The translations under genes were made by a program, and so were the position numbers. The notes below the pieces were generated by a model, which worked only from the letters and a program-made list of their open reading frames with translations, did not search any database and was not told the origin of the DNA. From NCBI GenBank assembly GCA_031288215.1, contig JAITRV010000137.1, positions 1-5,068 on the forward strand: DNA of 5,068 nucleotides. Direction: 5' to 3'. Positions within the stretch are counted from its first letter, which is position 1, and every line of letters begins with the position of its first letter. This document shows positions 1 through 4,980 of the stretch, piece by piece. The DNA comes from Spirochaetaceae bacterium. Lineage in GTDB: Bacteria; Spirochaetota; Spirochaetia; Treponematales; Breznakiellaceae.

Positions 1-1040
1 AGATCGTTCTGGGCCGTATTGGAGAGCCGGTCCACCACGCCGATTTCCCTGATAAAGTTGCCGAACATGAGACAACCGATAAGGGGCGCCGCCGCCGGGA
101 TCAGGAAGAGGCTCAGGGTGAACACCACCATGGGGAAGGCGATCTTCTCGACCTTGGAAACCGGCCGGAGCTGCCGCATCCTGATGAGCCGCTCTTTTTT
201 CGAGGTTAGGGCCCGCATAATGGGAGGCTGGATCATGGGCTCCAGGGCCATGTAGGAATAGGCCGCCACCGCCACCGTGGCCAGGAGGTGGGGGGCAAGT
301 TTGGCGGCCACATAGATCGTGGTGGGGCCGTCGGCGCCGCCGATGATCGACACCGCGCAGGCTTCCTTGAGGTTAAAGGCCACCCCCGGCAGGAAATTGG
401 CGACACTGACGAATAACAGGGTTGCGAAGACGCCGAACTGTGCGGCCGCCCCAAGGATGGCGGTCTTGGGGTTGGCGATAAGGGGGCCGAAGTCGGTCAT
501 GGCCCCGATACCCATGAAGATGATCAGGGGGAAGAATTCGTTCCCCACCCCGGTCTCGTAGATAATATGGAGGAACCCGTGGGGGCCGTCCCCCATAGCG
601 GCAAAGGGGATGTTGACGAAAATGGTCCCGAAGCCGATGGGGATGAGGAGCAGCGGTTCAAAGTTCTTTACCGCCCCGAGGTACACGATCAGGAAGCCCA
701 CGGCAACCATGAGGAATTCCATCCAGCCGTAGACCTTGGTGGTCTTGTACTGCCCGGTGGCATCATCAATCACGGTGGTGGGCTTTTCCAACTGGTCGGT
801 GATAAAGGCGTTTATCCCGGTGGTTTTTGCGATATTGACAAGGAAGCTGCCGATAGAAACCCGGGGAAGGTCCGCGCTGTTGGGGATCTTCCCGCTGAGG
901 TTCCGAAACGAGGGGAGTTCATCCGAAGACGCCCTGTCCTGTGCGAGCGCCCGGGGCATGAAGGAAAAAACAAAGGCCGCCGCGATTATCGCCAGGCAAA
1001 TCTTCGTAACCGTCCCGGGGTTCTTTTTTAGGTTTAACAT
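1..1040 (-). CDS. oadB: oxaloacetate decarboxylase beta subunit (Na+ pump), C-terminus cut by window edge
   Basis: This is the integral membrane subunit that decarboxylates carboxybiotin delivered by OadA and couples this to Na+ export. I translated 346 codons from ATG at 1040; there is no stop before base 1, so the C-terminus is missing. Residues about 12-33 form a signal-peptide-like hydrophobic stretch ending in ALA-Q, followed by a polar stretch of about 70 residues before the first core helix (about 106-123). Family motifs are clear: FMGIGAMTDFGPL (175-187) followed by ANP, and GGADGPT (234-240). The Asp of GGADGPT (D237) corresponds to the essential Na+/decarboxylation Asp described in Klebsiella OadB. 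The start is supported by AAGGAT seven bases upstream. It lies 118 bases downstream of oadA, across a hairpin-rich spacer. The methylmalonyl-CoA or glutaconyl-CoA decarboxylase beta subunit is the closest alternative, but the OadA neighbour decides for oxaloacetate decarboxylase. Confidence 0.95.
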   Translation of the reverse strand, partial: MLNLKKNPGTVTKICLAIIAAAFVFSFMPRALAQDRASSDELPSFRNLSGKIPNSADLPRVSIGSFLVNIAKTTGINAFITDQLEKPTTVIDDATGQYKTTKVYGWMEFLMVAVGFLIVYLGAVKNFEPLLLIPIGFGTIFVNIPFAAMGDGPHGFLHIIYETGVGNEFFPLIIFMGIGAMTDFGPLIANPKTAILGAAAQFGVFATLLFVSVANFLPGVAFNLKEACAVSIIGGADGPTTIYVAAKLAPHLLATVAVAAYSYMALEPMIQPPIMRALTSKKERLIRMRQLRPVSKVEKIAFPMVVFTLSLFLIPAAAPLIGCLMFGNFIREIGVVDRLSNTAQND

Positions 1041-1158
1041 AACATCATCCTTAACTTTATATGAAAAGCGGCTTCAGACCGCTTTTTTGGAAGTTTATCC
1101 CAAAACCCTCCGGGGTTTTGGGATAAACGATCCTCCGGCGCCGCAGGCTGCCGGAGCG
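1041..1158 (-). promoter_or_regulatory. oadA-oadB spacer with three hairpins
   Basis: The 118-base spacer between the oadA stop and the oadB start is almost entirely palindromic. On the transcribed strand it holds, in order, a 7-bp stem at 1133-1139/1150-1156, a perfect 15-bp stem at 1094-1108/1113-1127 with a 4-base loop, and an 8-bp stem at 1064-1071/1079-1086. The last of these ends 23 bases before the oadB start. It is followed on the minus strand by only four T residues and on the plus strand by six, so it is a weak terminator at best for the operon. Partial termination, mRNA processing or 3' protection of the oadG-oadA message are all possible and would set subunit ratios; this is inference. 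Confidence 0.6.
1094..1127. repeat. perfect 15-bp inverted repeat with 4-base loop
   Basis: The arm TTTATCCCAAAACCC is followed by the loop TCCG and then the exact reverse complement. The stem starts and ends in A/T and has a G/C run at the loop. It looks like a REP-like palindrome or an mRNA stabilising hairpin. It occurs only once in this window, so repeat status in the genome is unknown. Confidence 0.8.
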
Positions 1159-3219
1159 CTACCGCAGCTCGGCGAGGGGCTGCTGGGCCGCGACCTGGGT
1201 TCCGACGGCCGCCAGGAAGTGAACCCTCCCGGCGGCGGTGGCCTTGATCTCCAGTTCCATCTTCATGGACTCGATGATCACCACCGTGGTCCCCGGCTTG
1301 ACCTCCTCCCCCTCGTTCACCGCGTAGCGGATGATGGTTCCCGCCACCGGCGCGGGGATTACCACCTGGGAGGCATCAGCAGGGCCGGCGGCAGGAGCGG
1401 GAGCGGCGGCAGGAGCAGGGCCGGCGTCTGAGCGGGGCGCGGGCGCCGCAACGAAACCCCCTCCGGAGACGACTTCGGCCACGGGCTGCTGGGCCGCGAC
1501 CTGGCTTCCGGCGGCCGCCAGGAAGCGGATCTTCCCGGCGGCGGTGGCCTTGATCTCCAGTTCCATCTTCATGGACTCGATGATCACCACCGTGGTCCCC
1601 GGCTTGACCTCTTCCCCCTCCTTCACCGCGTAGCGGATGATGGTTCCCGCCACCGGCGCGGAGATTACCGCGGCCGCGCCGGCTGTGGCCGCTACGGGAG
1701 CCGCCCCAGCGGGGATGGGGGTAATCGACGCCGCTCCCGTATCGGGGGCGACCACCACGCGGTAGTTCTCGCCGTTCACGTTGACCACGTAGCGGGCGCT
1801 CTGGCCCGCCGCGGCGGCGGGAGCGGGGGCAGCGGCCACAGCGGCGGCTTCCGCGGTGAAACTCACCGGCCCCTTGGACCGGTTCTTGAAGAACTCCGGG
1901 GCCACCTTGGGGAACATGGCGTAGGTGAGGACATCCTCCACGGTAACGGCGGCGGTTCCCAGGAGTTTCTTGGTTTCCCCCTCGAGTTTTTCGTATTCCT
2001 GGGGAATATCGTCCGCCGGGCGGTGGGTGATCTCCTTTTCCATCTTGAGGGACTCCAGGGCCTTCTTCACCACTTCCTGGTTCTTGGGGGCCGCGCAGGC
2101 TCCGTATTTACCCGCCAGGAGGTCCATGGACTCCCCGGTGAGCCGGTTGTAGCGGCCAAAGAGGACGTTGAACACCGCCTGGGTCCCCACGATCTGGCTG
2201 GTAGGGGTTACCAGGGGCGGATAGCCGAAGTCCTTCTGGACCACGGCGATCTCCTTGAGGACCTCGTCGATCTTGTCCTGGGCCCCCTGCTCCTTGAGCT
2301 GGCTTTCCAGGTTGGAGAGCATCCCCCCGGGAACCTGGGATACGAGGATCCTCGTATCCGCCCCGAGGAAACTGGACTCGAATTTTTTGTATTTCTTGCG
2401 GATCTCCCGGAAGTAGGCGGCGATTTCCAGGAGGAGGCTTATATCCAGTCCCGTATCGAATTCGGTACCCCGGAAGATTTCCACCATGGTCTCCGTGGGG
2501 CTGTGGCTGGTCCCCATGGCAAGGGAGGAGATCACCGTATCCAGAATATCCGCCCCGGCCTCGGCGGCCTTGGTCAAGGTCGCCACGGACATCCCCGTGG
2601 TGGCGTGGGAGTGGATCTCGATGGGGAGGTCCACCGCCTTCTTGATAGCCTTGACCAGTTCGTAGGCGGCATAGGGCTTGAGCAGCCCGGACATATCCTT
2701 GATACAGAGGGAGTCCGCCCCGACCTCGGCGTATTTCTTTGCCAGTTCCACGTATTTCTCGATGGTGTGGAAGGGGGTGGTGGCGTAGGAGATAGCCGCC
2801 TGGATATGCTTGCCCGTCTTCTTGGCGGCATCGGTGGCGGCCTTGAAGTTCCGGGGATCGTTGAGAGCGTCGAAGATGCGGAACACATCCACCCCGTCCC
2901 GGGCGGCGGTTTCCACGAATCGGGCCACCACATCGTCCGCATAGTGGCGGTAGCCCAGCAGGTTCTGCCCCCGCAGGAGCATCATGATCTTGGTATTGGG
3001 CAGGGCCTTTTTCAGCTGCTTGAGCCGTTCCCAGGGATCCTCGTTCAAAAACCGGATCGCCGAATCGAAGGTCGCCCCTCCCCAGGCTTCCAGGGCAAAA
3101 AAGCCCACGCGGTCAAGCTTATCGCAGACGGGGAGCATATCGGCGGTAACCATTCGGGTGGCGAAAAGGGACTGATGGGCGTCCCGAAGCACCAAATCGG
3201 TAAGTTTTACTTTCGGCAT
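1159..3219 (-). CDS. oadA: oxaloacetate decarboxylase alpha subunit with two tandem biotinyl domains
   Basis: This cytosolic subunit transfers the carboxyl group of oxaloacetate to biotin. The protein has 686 residues from ATG at 3219. I chose this start because AGGA lies seven bases upstream and the protein then begins MPKVKLTDLVLRDAHQS, as in the family; an in-frame ATG at 3276 would add 19 residues and overlap oadG. The carboxyltransferase barrel covers about 4-270, with the metal ligands D13, H203 and H205 (IHSHATTGM) and the active-site K174 (CIKD). A conserved OadA/PycB helical domain follows to about 450. After an Ala/Pro linker and a VNVNGENYRVVV strand segment come two biotinyl domains, 519-583 and 621-686, each with ESMKM. 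The biotinylated lysines should be K551 and K653. Family members usually carry a single biotinyl domain near 590-600 residues, so this one is about 100 residues longer. No biotin carboxylase domain is present. Transcarboxylase or pyruvate carboxylase subunit B is less likely because oadG and oadB flank it. Confidence 0.97.
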   Translation of the reverse strand: MPKVKLTDLVLRDAHQSLFATRMVTADMLPVCDKLDRVGFFALEAWGGATFDSAIRFLNEDPWERLKQLKKALPNTKIMMLLRGQNLLGYRHYADDVVARFVETAARDGVDVFRIFDALNDPRNFKAATDAAKKTGKHIQAAISYATTPFHTIEKYVELAKKYAEVGADSLCIKDMSGLLKPYAAYELVKAIKKAVDLPIEIHSHATTGMSVATLTKAAEAGADILDTVISSLAMGTSHSPTETMVEIFRGTEFDTGLDISLLLEIAAYFREIRKKYKKFESSFLGADTRILVSQVPGGMLSNLESQLKEQGAQDKIDEVLKEIAVVQKDFGYPPLVTPTSQIVGTQAVFNVLFGRYNRLTGESMDLLAGKYGACAAPKNQEVVKKALESLKMEKEITHRPADDIPQEYEKLEGETKKLLGTAAVTVEDVLTYAMFPKVAPEFFKNRSKGPVSFTAEAAAVAAAPAPAAAAGQSARYVVNVNGENYRVVVAPDTGAASITPIPAGAAPVAATAGAAAVISAPVAGTIIRYAVKEGEEVKPGTTVVIIESMKMELEIKATAAGKIRFLAAAGSQVAAQQPVAEVVSGGGFVAAPAPRSDAGPAPAAAPAPAAGPADASQVVIPAPVAGTIIRYAVNEGEEVKPGTTVVIIESMKMELEIKATAAGRVHFLAAVGTQVAAQQPLAELR
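1177..1363 (-). repeat. second biotinyl-domain DNA repeat (copy 2)
   Basis: This 187-base segment matches 1483-1669 at a constant offset of 306 bases (102 codons), with about nine mismatches by eye. A 79-base block at 1227-1305 is identical to its partner, and so is a 40-base block at 1316-1355. It encodes the C-terminal biotinyl domain containing K653 (codon 1261-1263). Confidence 0.93.
1483..1669 (-). repeat. first biotinyl-domain DNA repeat (copy 1)
   Basis: This is the partner of 1177-1363 and encodes the inner biotinyl domain with K551 (codon 1567-1569). The two copies are separated by a segment encoding a Pro/Ala-rich flexible linker (residues about 584-620). Most differences cluster at the ends of the repeat, while the biotin attachment core is identical. 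Confidence 0.93.
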
Positions 3220-3230
3220 CTTTCTTTCCT
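3220..3230 (-). promoter_or_regulatory. ribosome binding site fixing the oadA start
   Basis: On the minus strand AGGAAAG precedes ATG at 3219, with seven bases after the AGGA core. It lies in the 28-base oadG-oadA gap and favours this start over the in-frame ATG at 3276, which is inside oadG. Confidence 0.75.
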
Positions 3231-3247
3231 TATAAAGATTAAAGTAT

Positions 3248-3499
3248 TTAGGGGTTGGTTTTGCGGTATTCGGCAACCGCGGCGCTTATGACGGCGGTAG
3301 TCGCCGACGCCGCGGCCTTGGGCGGAGCGGCTGCCGGGACCGGGGGCGTCCCTCCCACATCCTTATCCAGGCCGAGGGCATGGATAAGCTTCCCCGCCAG
3401 GGCGATACAGATTATCATGATAATCAGAAATCCAAATACAACTGCCATGCCGAGCACGGTGAGTATCCCGCTTTGCTCCAGCATTTCGACGATGGTCAT
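3248..3499 (-). CDS. oadG: oxaloacetate decarboxylase gamma subunit
   Basis: This small membrane subunit assembles OadA with OadB in the Na+-pumping decarboxylase. It has 83 residues from ATG at 3499. It consists of a short N-terminus, one transmembrane helix (about 12-36, VLGMAVVFGFLIIMIICIAL), an Ala/Pro linker (about 51-68), and a final helix AVISAAVAEYRK. This matches OadG/MmdD-type architecture, with size near the usual 80-90 residues. The His-rich zinc-binding tail of Klebsiella OadG is absent. I chose the start at 3499 because AGGGAGG sits four bases upstream and the protein then begins with a short amphipathic piece before the membrane helix. The longer frame from 3658 adds 53 arginine-rich residues with no family likeness and crosses the putative promoter. 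The gene leads the operon, 28 bases ahead of oadA. Confidence 0.9.
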   Translation of the reverse strand: MTIVEMLEQSGILTVLGMAVVFGFLIIMIICIALAGKLIHALGLDKDVGGTPPVPAAAPPKAAASATTAVISAAVAEYRKTNP

Positions 3500-3502
3500 A
3501 GA

Positions 3503-3534
3503 GCCTCCCTCAGAACCGGCCTCCCTCAGGATCG
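3503..3534 (-). repeat. tandem 16-base repeat duplicating the oadG ribosome binding site
   Basis: Two adjacent 16-base units, 3503-3518 and 3519-3534, share the identical 11 bases GCCTCCCTCAG and then differ slightly. Read on the minus strand each contains CTGAGGGAGGC, a strong Shine-Dalgarno sequence. The proximal copy is four bases from the oadG ATG; the distal copy has no start codon at a suitable distance. Confidence 0.8.
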
Positions 3535-3536
3535 GT

Positions 3537-3572
3537 CCGGTAACTGTCTTTTTTCTGCGATCAGTATACCGG
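3537..3572. promoter_or_regulatory. imperfect dyad overlapping the putative oadG promoter
   Basis: CCGGTAACTG at 3537-3546 and the reverse complement of CCGGTATACTG at 3562-3572 form a ten-pair dyad with one bulged base and a 15-base centre. It covers the -10 and the expected start of transcription. This is where an operator would sit, but the regulator is unknown. Confidence 0.35.
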
Positions 3573-3592
3573 AACTCCCCTATGAAGCGCAA
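3563..3592 (-). promoter_or_regulatory. putative sigma-70 type promoter of oadGAB
   Basis: On the minus strand TTGCGC (3587-3592, three of six matches to the consensus -35) is followed after 18 bases by TATACT (3563-3568, five of six matches to -10). Transcription would begin near 3556 and give a leader of about 57 bases before oadG. The -10 element overlaps one arm of an imperfect inverted repeat. Confidence 0.45.
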
Positions 3593-3664
3593 GAGCCCAT
3601 CCGCCCCTTTCCGCCGCCGCAATCCCCGGCCATCCGGCGAAAAGACCTTGCCGGACAAGGCCCC

Positions 3665-3822
3665 CTGTGCTATGGTTTAACCAGGAGGGGGAGCGCTTGG
3701 AAACCGGGGCGAAGCGGGCCGCCGGCCAAAGGAAGGGGCCGCCGACGCGGCTCCCCCCCGCTCCAGCCTCCTCGGGGCCGCGCCCCTGCGGTGGCTTCCG
3801 CTCCCCCCACTGGGGGCAGTTG
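3665..3822. other. GC-rich intergenic block with nested inverted repeats, no supported gene
   Basis: This stretch of about 160 bases is far richer in G and C than its AT-rich right neighbour (3823-3870), and its G-rich and C-rich runs are segregated. Inverted pairs include GGGGGAGC at 3687-3694 with GCTCCCCC at 3750-3757, GGGGC/GCCCC at 3774-3778 and 3782-3786, and CCCC/GGGG around 3804-3816. Open frames cross it on both strands, but their products are Pro/Gly/Arg-rich with no domain I recognise, as expected from composition alone. It may be a structured or dispersed intergenic element. Confidence 0.45.
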
Positions 3823-3903
3823 ATATAAAATAATAGGTTGCTCTTTATATGGAAAAATAAATGCGAATAAAAAGCCTGGCCTATTCCAATCGGGATGTGC
3901 CGA
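3823..3903. other. AT-rich intergenic stretch
   Basis: This is an abrupt switch to A/T-rich DNA after the GC-rich block, with several TATTAT- or TATAAA-like words. I see no paired promoter elements with good spacing and no gene here. Confidence 0.4.
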
Positions 3904-4055
3904 TCAAACGGAAGCTTCGGTAACTGTTCCATGAAGATTTCTAATGCGCTCGCCCTGCCTTATCCCCAGGGCTTTGAGAGCTTCCAGCTTGTCCCCCTGG
4001 ACTAGGATGTTTCCGGTGTGGCTTGTTCCCGGGTGAGCCAGTTTAGCGTCGGCAT
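3904..4055 (-). pseudogene. N-terminal remnant of a type III-like DNA methyltransferase (Mod)
   Basis: From ATG at 4055 the first frame gives MPTLNWLTREQA and then soon stops. The next frame gives HTGNILVQGDKLEALKAL, ending at 3967. Intact adenine methyltransferases of the type III Mod group often begin MPTLNW, and after about 25-30 further residues have a (N)LLVQGDNLEALKAL segment just before the catalytic IDPPYN motif. Here both pieces are present, but the linker between them is mostly lost, the frame changes, and the catalytic motif never follows. After EALKAL the frame reads GIRQGERIRNLHGTVTEASV and stops at 3904; I do not recognise that part. The match rests on remembered family patterns. 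No function is expected. Confidence 0.7.
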
Positions 4056-4068
4056 ACTTGTTCTAATT

Positions 4069-4150
4069 GTCCACAGATTACCCTGATTAATACCGATTAA
4101 GAAGGGAGAGAAGGCTATCTTCCTTTTCTGTAATCTGCGTAATCGCGGAC
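4069..4150. repeat. 82-bp imperfect inverted-repeat element (AATCTGTGG type)
   Basis: The left arm begins GTCCACAGATTACCCTGATTA and the right arm ends CTGTAATCTGCGTAATCGCGGAC. Reverse-complementing the right arm gives GTCC, then GATTAC, CAGATTAC and AGAAAAGG, which align in order with the left arm. Inside, GATTA recurs at short intervals. Short words of the type AATCTGTG/GTAATC are known to me as dispersed intergenic repeats in several bacterial groups; the genome-wide count here is unknown. Confidence 0.5.
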
Positions 4151-4207
4151 CTCTGGTTCGAGGGAACCCTTTGATCCGGTGCAACCTATGGACATCTTCC
4201 AAACGTG

Positions 4208-4357
4208 CTAGGCCACCACCGCGTGGTGAATCTCGCTCCATTCGCCGAGCGCGCCTTTTTCGTTCTGCCAGCGGAGCGCGAAGGACAGGACCCGGCCCCT
4301 GGCTTCGGGGCCCAGGGCCAAAACAAAGGGGGAATGGGTCAGGAGCCTCGTCGGGGA
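4208..4357 (-). pseudogene. C-terminal tail of a gut-bacterial hypothetical protein family
   Basis: The frame ending in TAG at 4208-4210 reads SPTRLLTHSPFVLALGPEARG, then RVLSFALRWQNEKGALGEWSEIHHAVVA and stop. The FALRW-N-KG---GPWSEI ending is a pattern I remember from small uncharacterised proteins of Treponema and Bacteroidetes living in guts. Those proteins are about 200 or more residues long, so the N-terminal three quarters are missing. It runs in frame directly out of the regulator fragment on its right, probably by a deletion that fused the two. I know no function for the family. Confidence 0.5.
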
Positions 4358-4901
4358 TACCTGATGATACTCGTACCGTTTGATAAAGGCCTTCTTGTTC
4401 GAGACCGCACGGAGGCTGAACAGGGAGGCAAGCCGTTTTTTCAGGGTACTTAAAGCCCACCCTGTTCCACAGCAATGGCTTCATACTTATCCCCGGCAAG
4501 GACCTGCTGCAAAATCTGCACGTCCTTCAGGCTGAAATACCGGACGGAAAGCCGCAGTTCCCCATCGGTAACCCTAAAGGGCGGCGGCTGATGGATACGG
4601 GGAGCGGATCGAAGGGCCCTAGACTCGGAATGTATGGGGCGATCCTCAAGGAACAGCACTACCCCCAATCCCGCTATGATAAGCAACGCCAGTCCTTGCA
4701 GAACGGTTTCTGCAACCTAGGGCAGTCCATACCGAACCTGAGACTCCAGGGTGGCAAGTACCACGAGGATGTGCAGTATAACGTTAACCTTGAGCCAGGT
4801 TTTGAAGAAGGTCCTGCCGATAATTCCGGATAAGAGGGAATATGAATGAAATTCCCCGTTCTATACGTGAGCTTAATACAGGGATCATTACTGAAACACA
4901 T
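4358..4901 (-). pseudogene. broken membrane-anchored LuxR-type transcription regulator
   Basis: One frame (about 4845 to 4450) encodes FFKTWLKVNVILHILVVLATLE, a TAG stop at 4717-4719, a second hydrophobic helix LQGLALLIIAGLGVVLFLED, and a variable linker. It then gives YFSLKDVQILQQVLAGDKYE and AIAVEQGGL, and ends in TAA at 4450-4452. A neighbouring frame continues at once with STLKKRLASLFSLRAVSNKKAFIKRY. Joined, the last parts match a LuxR-type helix-turn-helix (about 4361-4539): the ILQQVLAGDKYEAIA and STLKKRLASLF helices align, with exactly one codon short by one base at the junction. A possible original start is ATG at 4901 with AAGGA four bases upstream, but that frame must also shift near 4835. 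The protein would be two or more transmembrane helices followed by a cytoplasmic DNA-binding domain. A stop plus one or two frameshifts make it non-functional unless the errors are in the sequence. Confidence 0.65.
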
Positions 4902-4957
4902 TTATTCCTTACCAGTCTGTATAAAGCAAATCCTGATCTTTTCTGAAAAAATGAACA

Positions 4958-4980
4958 ACCCCGGAGCAGAGCTCCGGGGT
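4958..4980 (-). terminator. Rho-independent terminator-like hairpin
   Basis: ACCCCGGAGC at 4958-4967 pairs perfectly with GCTCCGGGGT at 4971-4980 around a three-base loop. On the minus strand the stem is followed by TTGTTCATTTTTT, so it would end transcripts arriving from genes to the right of the window. The plus-strand side is followed ten bases later by a short T run, so weak bidirectional action is possible. Confidence 0.6.

Noticed and set aside
1064..1086. Strong Rho-independent terminator after oadA
   Set aside because: The stem is 8 bp, but only four T residues follow in the direction of transcription, and oadB starts 23 bases on. I treat it as a possible attenuator and not as the operon terminator.
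567..1431. Plus-strand open frames opposite oadB and the end of oadA
   Set aside because: The minus strand gives a clear OadB with GGADGPT and TDFGPL motifs. The plus frames are compositional shadows and lack ribosome binding sites.
3220..3276. Longer start for oadA at 3276, adding 19 residues
   Set aside because: It begins inside oadG. The ATG at 3219 has a good ribosome binding site and matches family N-termini.
2023..3291. Long plus-strand open frame of 422 codons opposite oadA
   Set aside because: It is an antisense shadow of a GC-rich gene, rich in Gly, His and Leu, with no domain I recognise. The minus strand encodes a complete OadA with all catalytic motifs.
3500..3658. Longer start for oadG at 3658, adding 53 residues
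   Set aside because: The extension is arginine-rich with no family likeness and runs through the putative promoter. The ATG at 3499 has a strong ribosome binding site.
3561..3932. Minus-strand frame of 123 codons across the GC-rich block
   Set aside because: The product changes character abruptly from ordinary residues to a Gly/Pro/Arg-rich run that follows base composition. It also overlaps the methyltransferase remnant in another frame.
4155..4168. GGTTCGAGGGAACC, resembling a tRNA T-arm
   Set aside because: It is only a 5-bp hairpin with a four-base loop. No acceptor, anticodon or D arm could be placed around it on either strand.
4294..4312. GGCCCC/GGGGCC hairpin
   Set aside because: It lies inside the coding frame of the C-terminal tail fragment, has no T run, and is explained by the GC-rich codons there.
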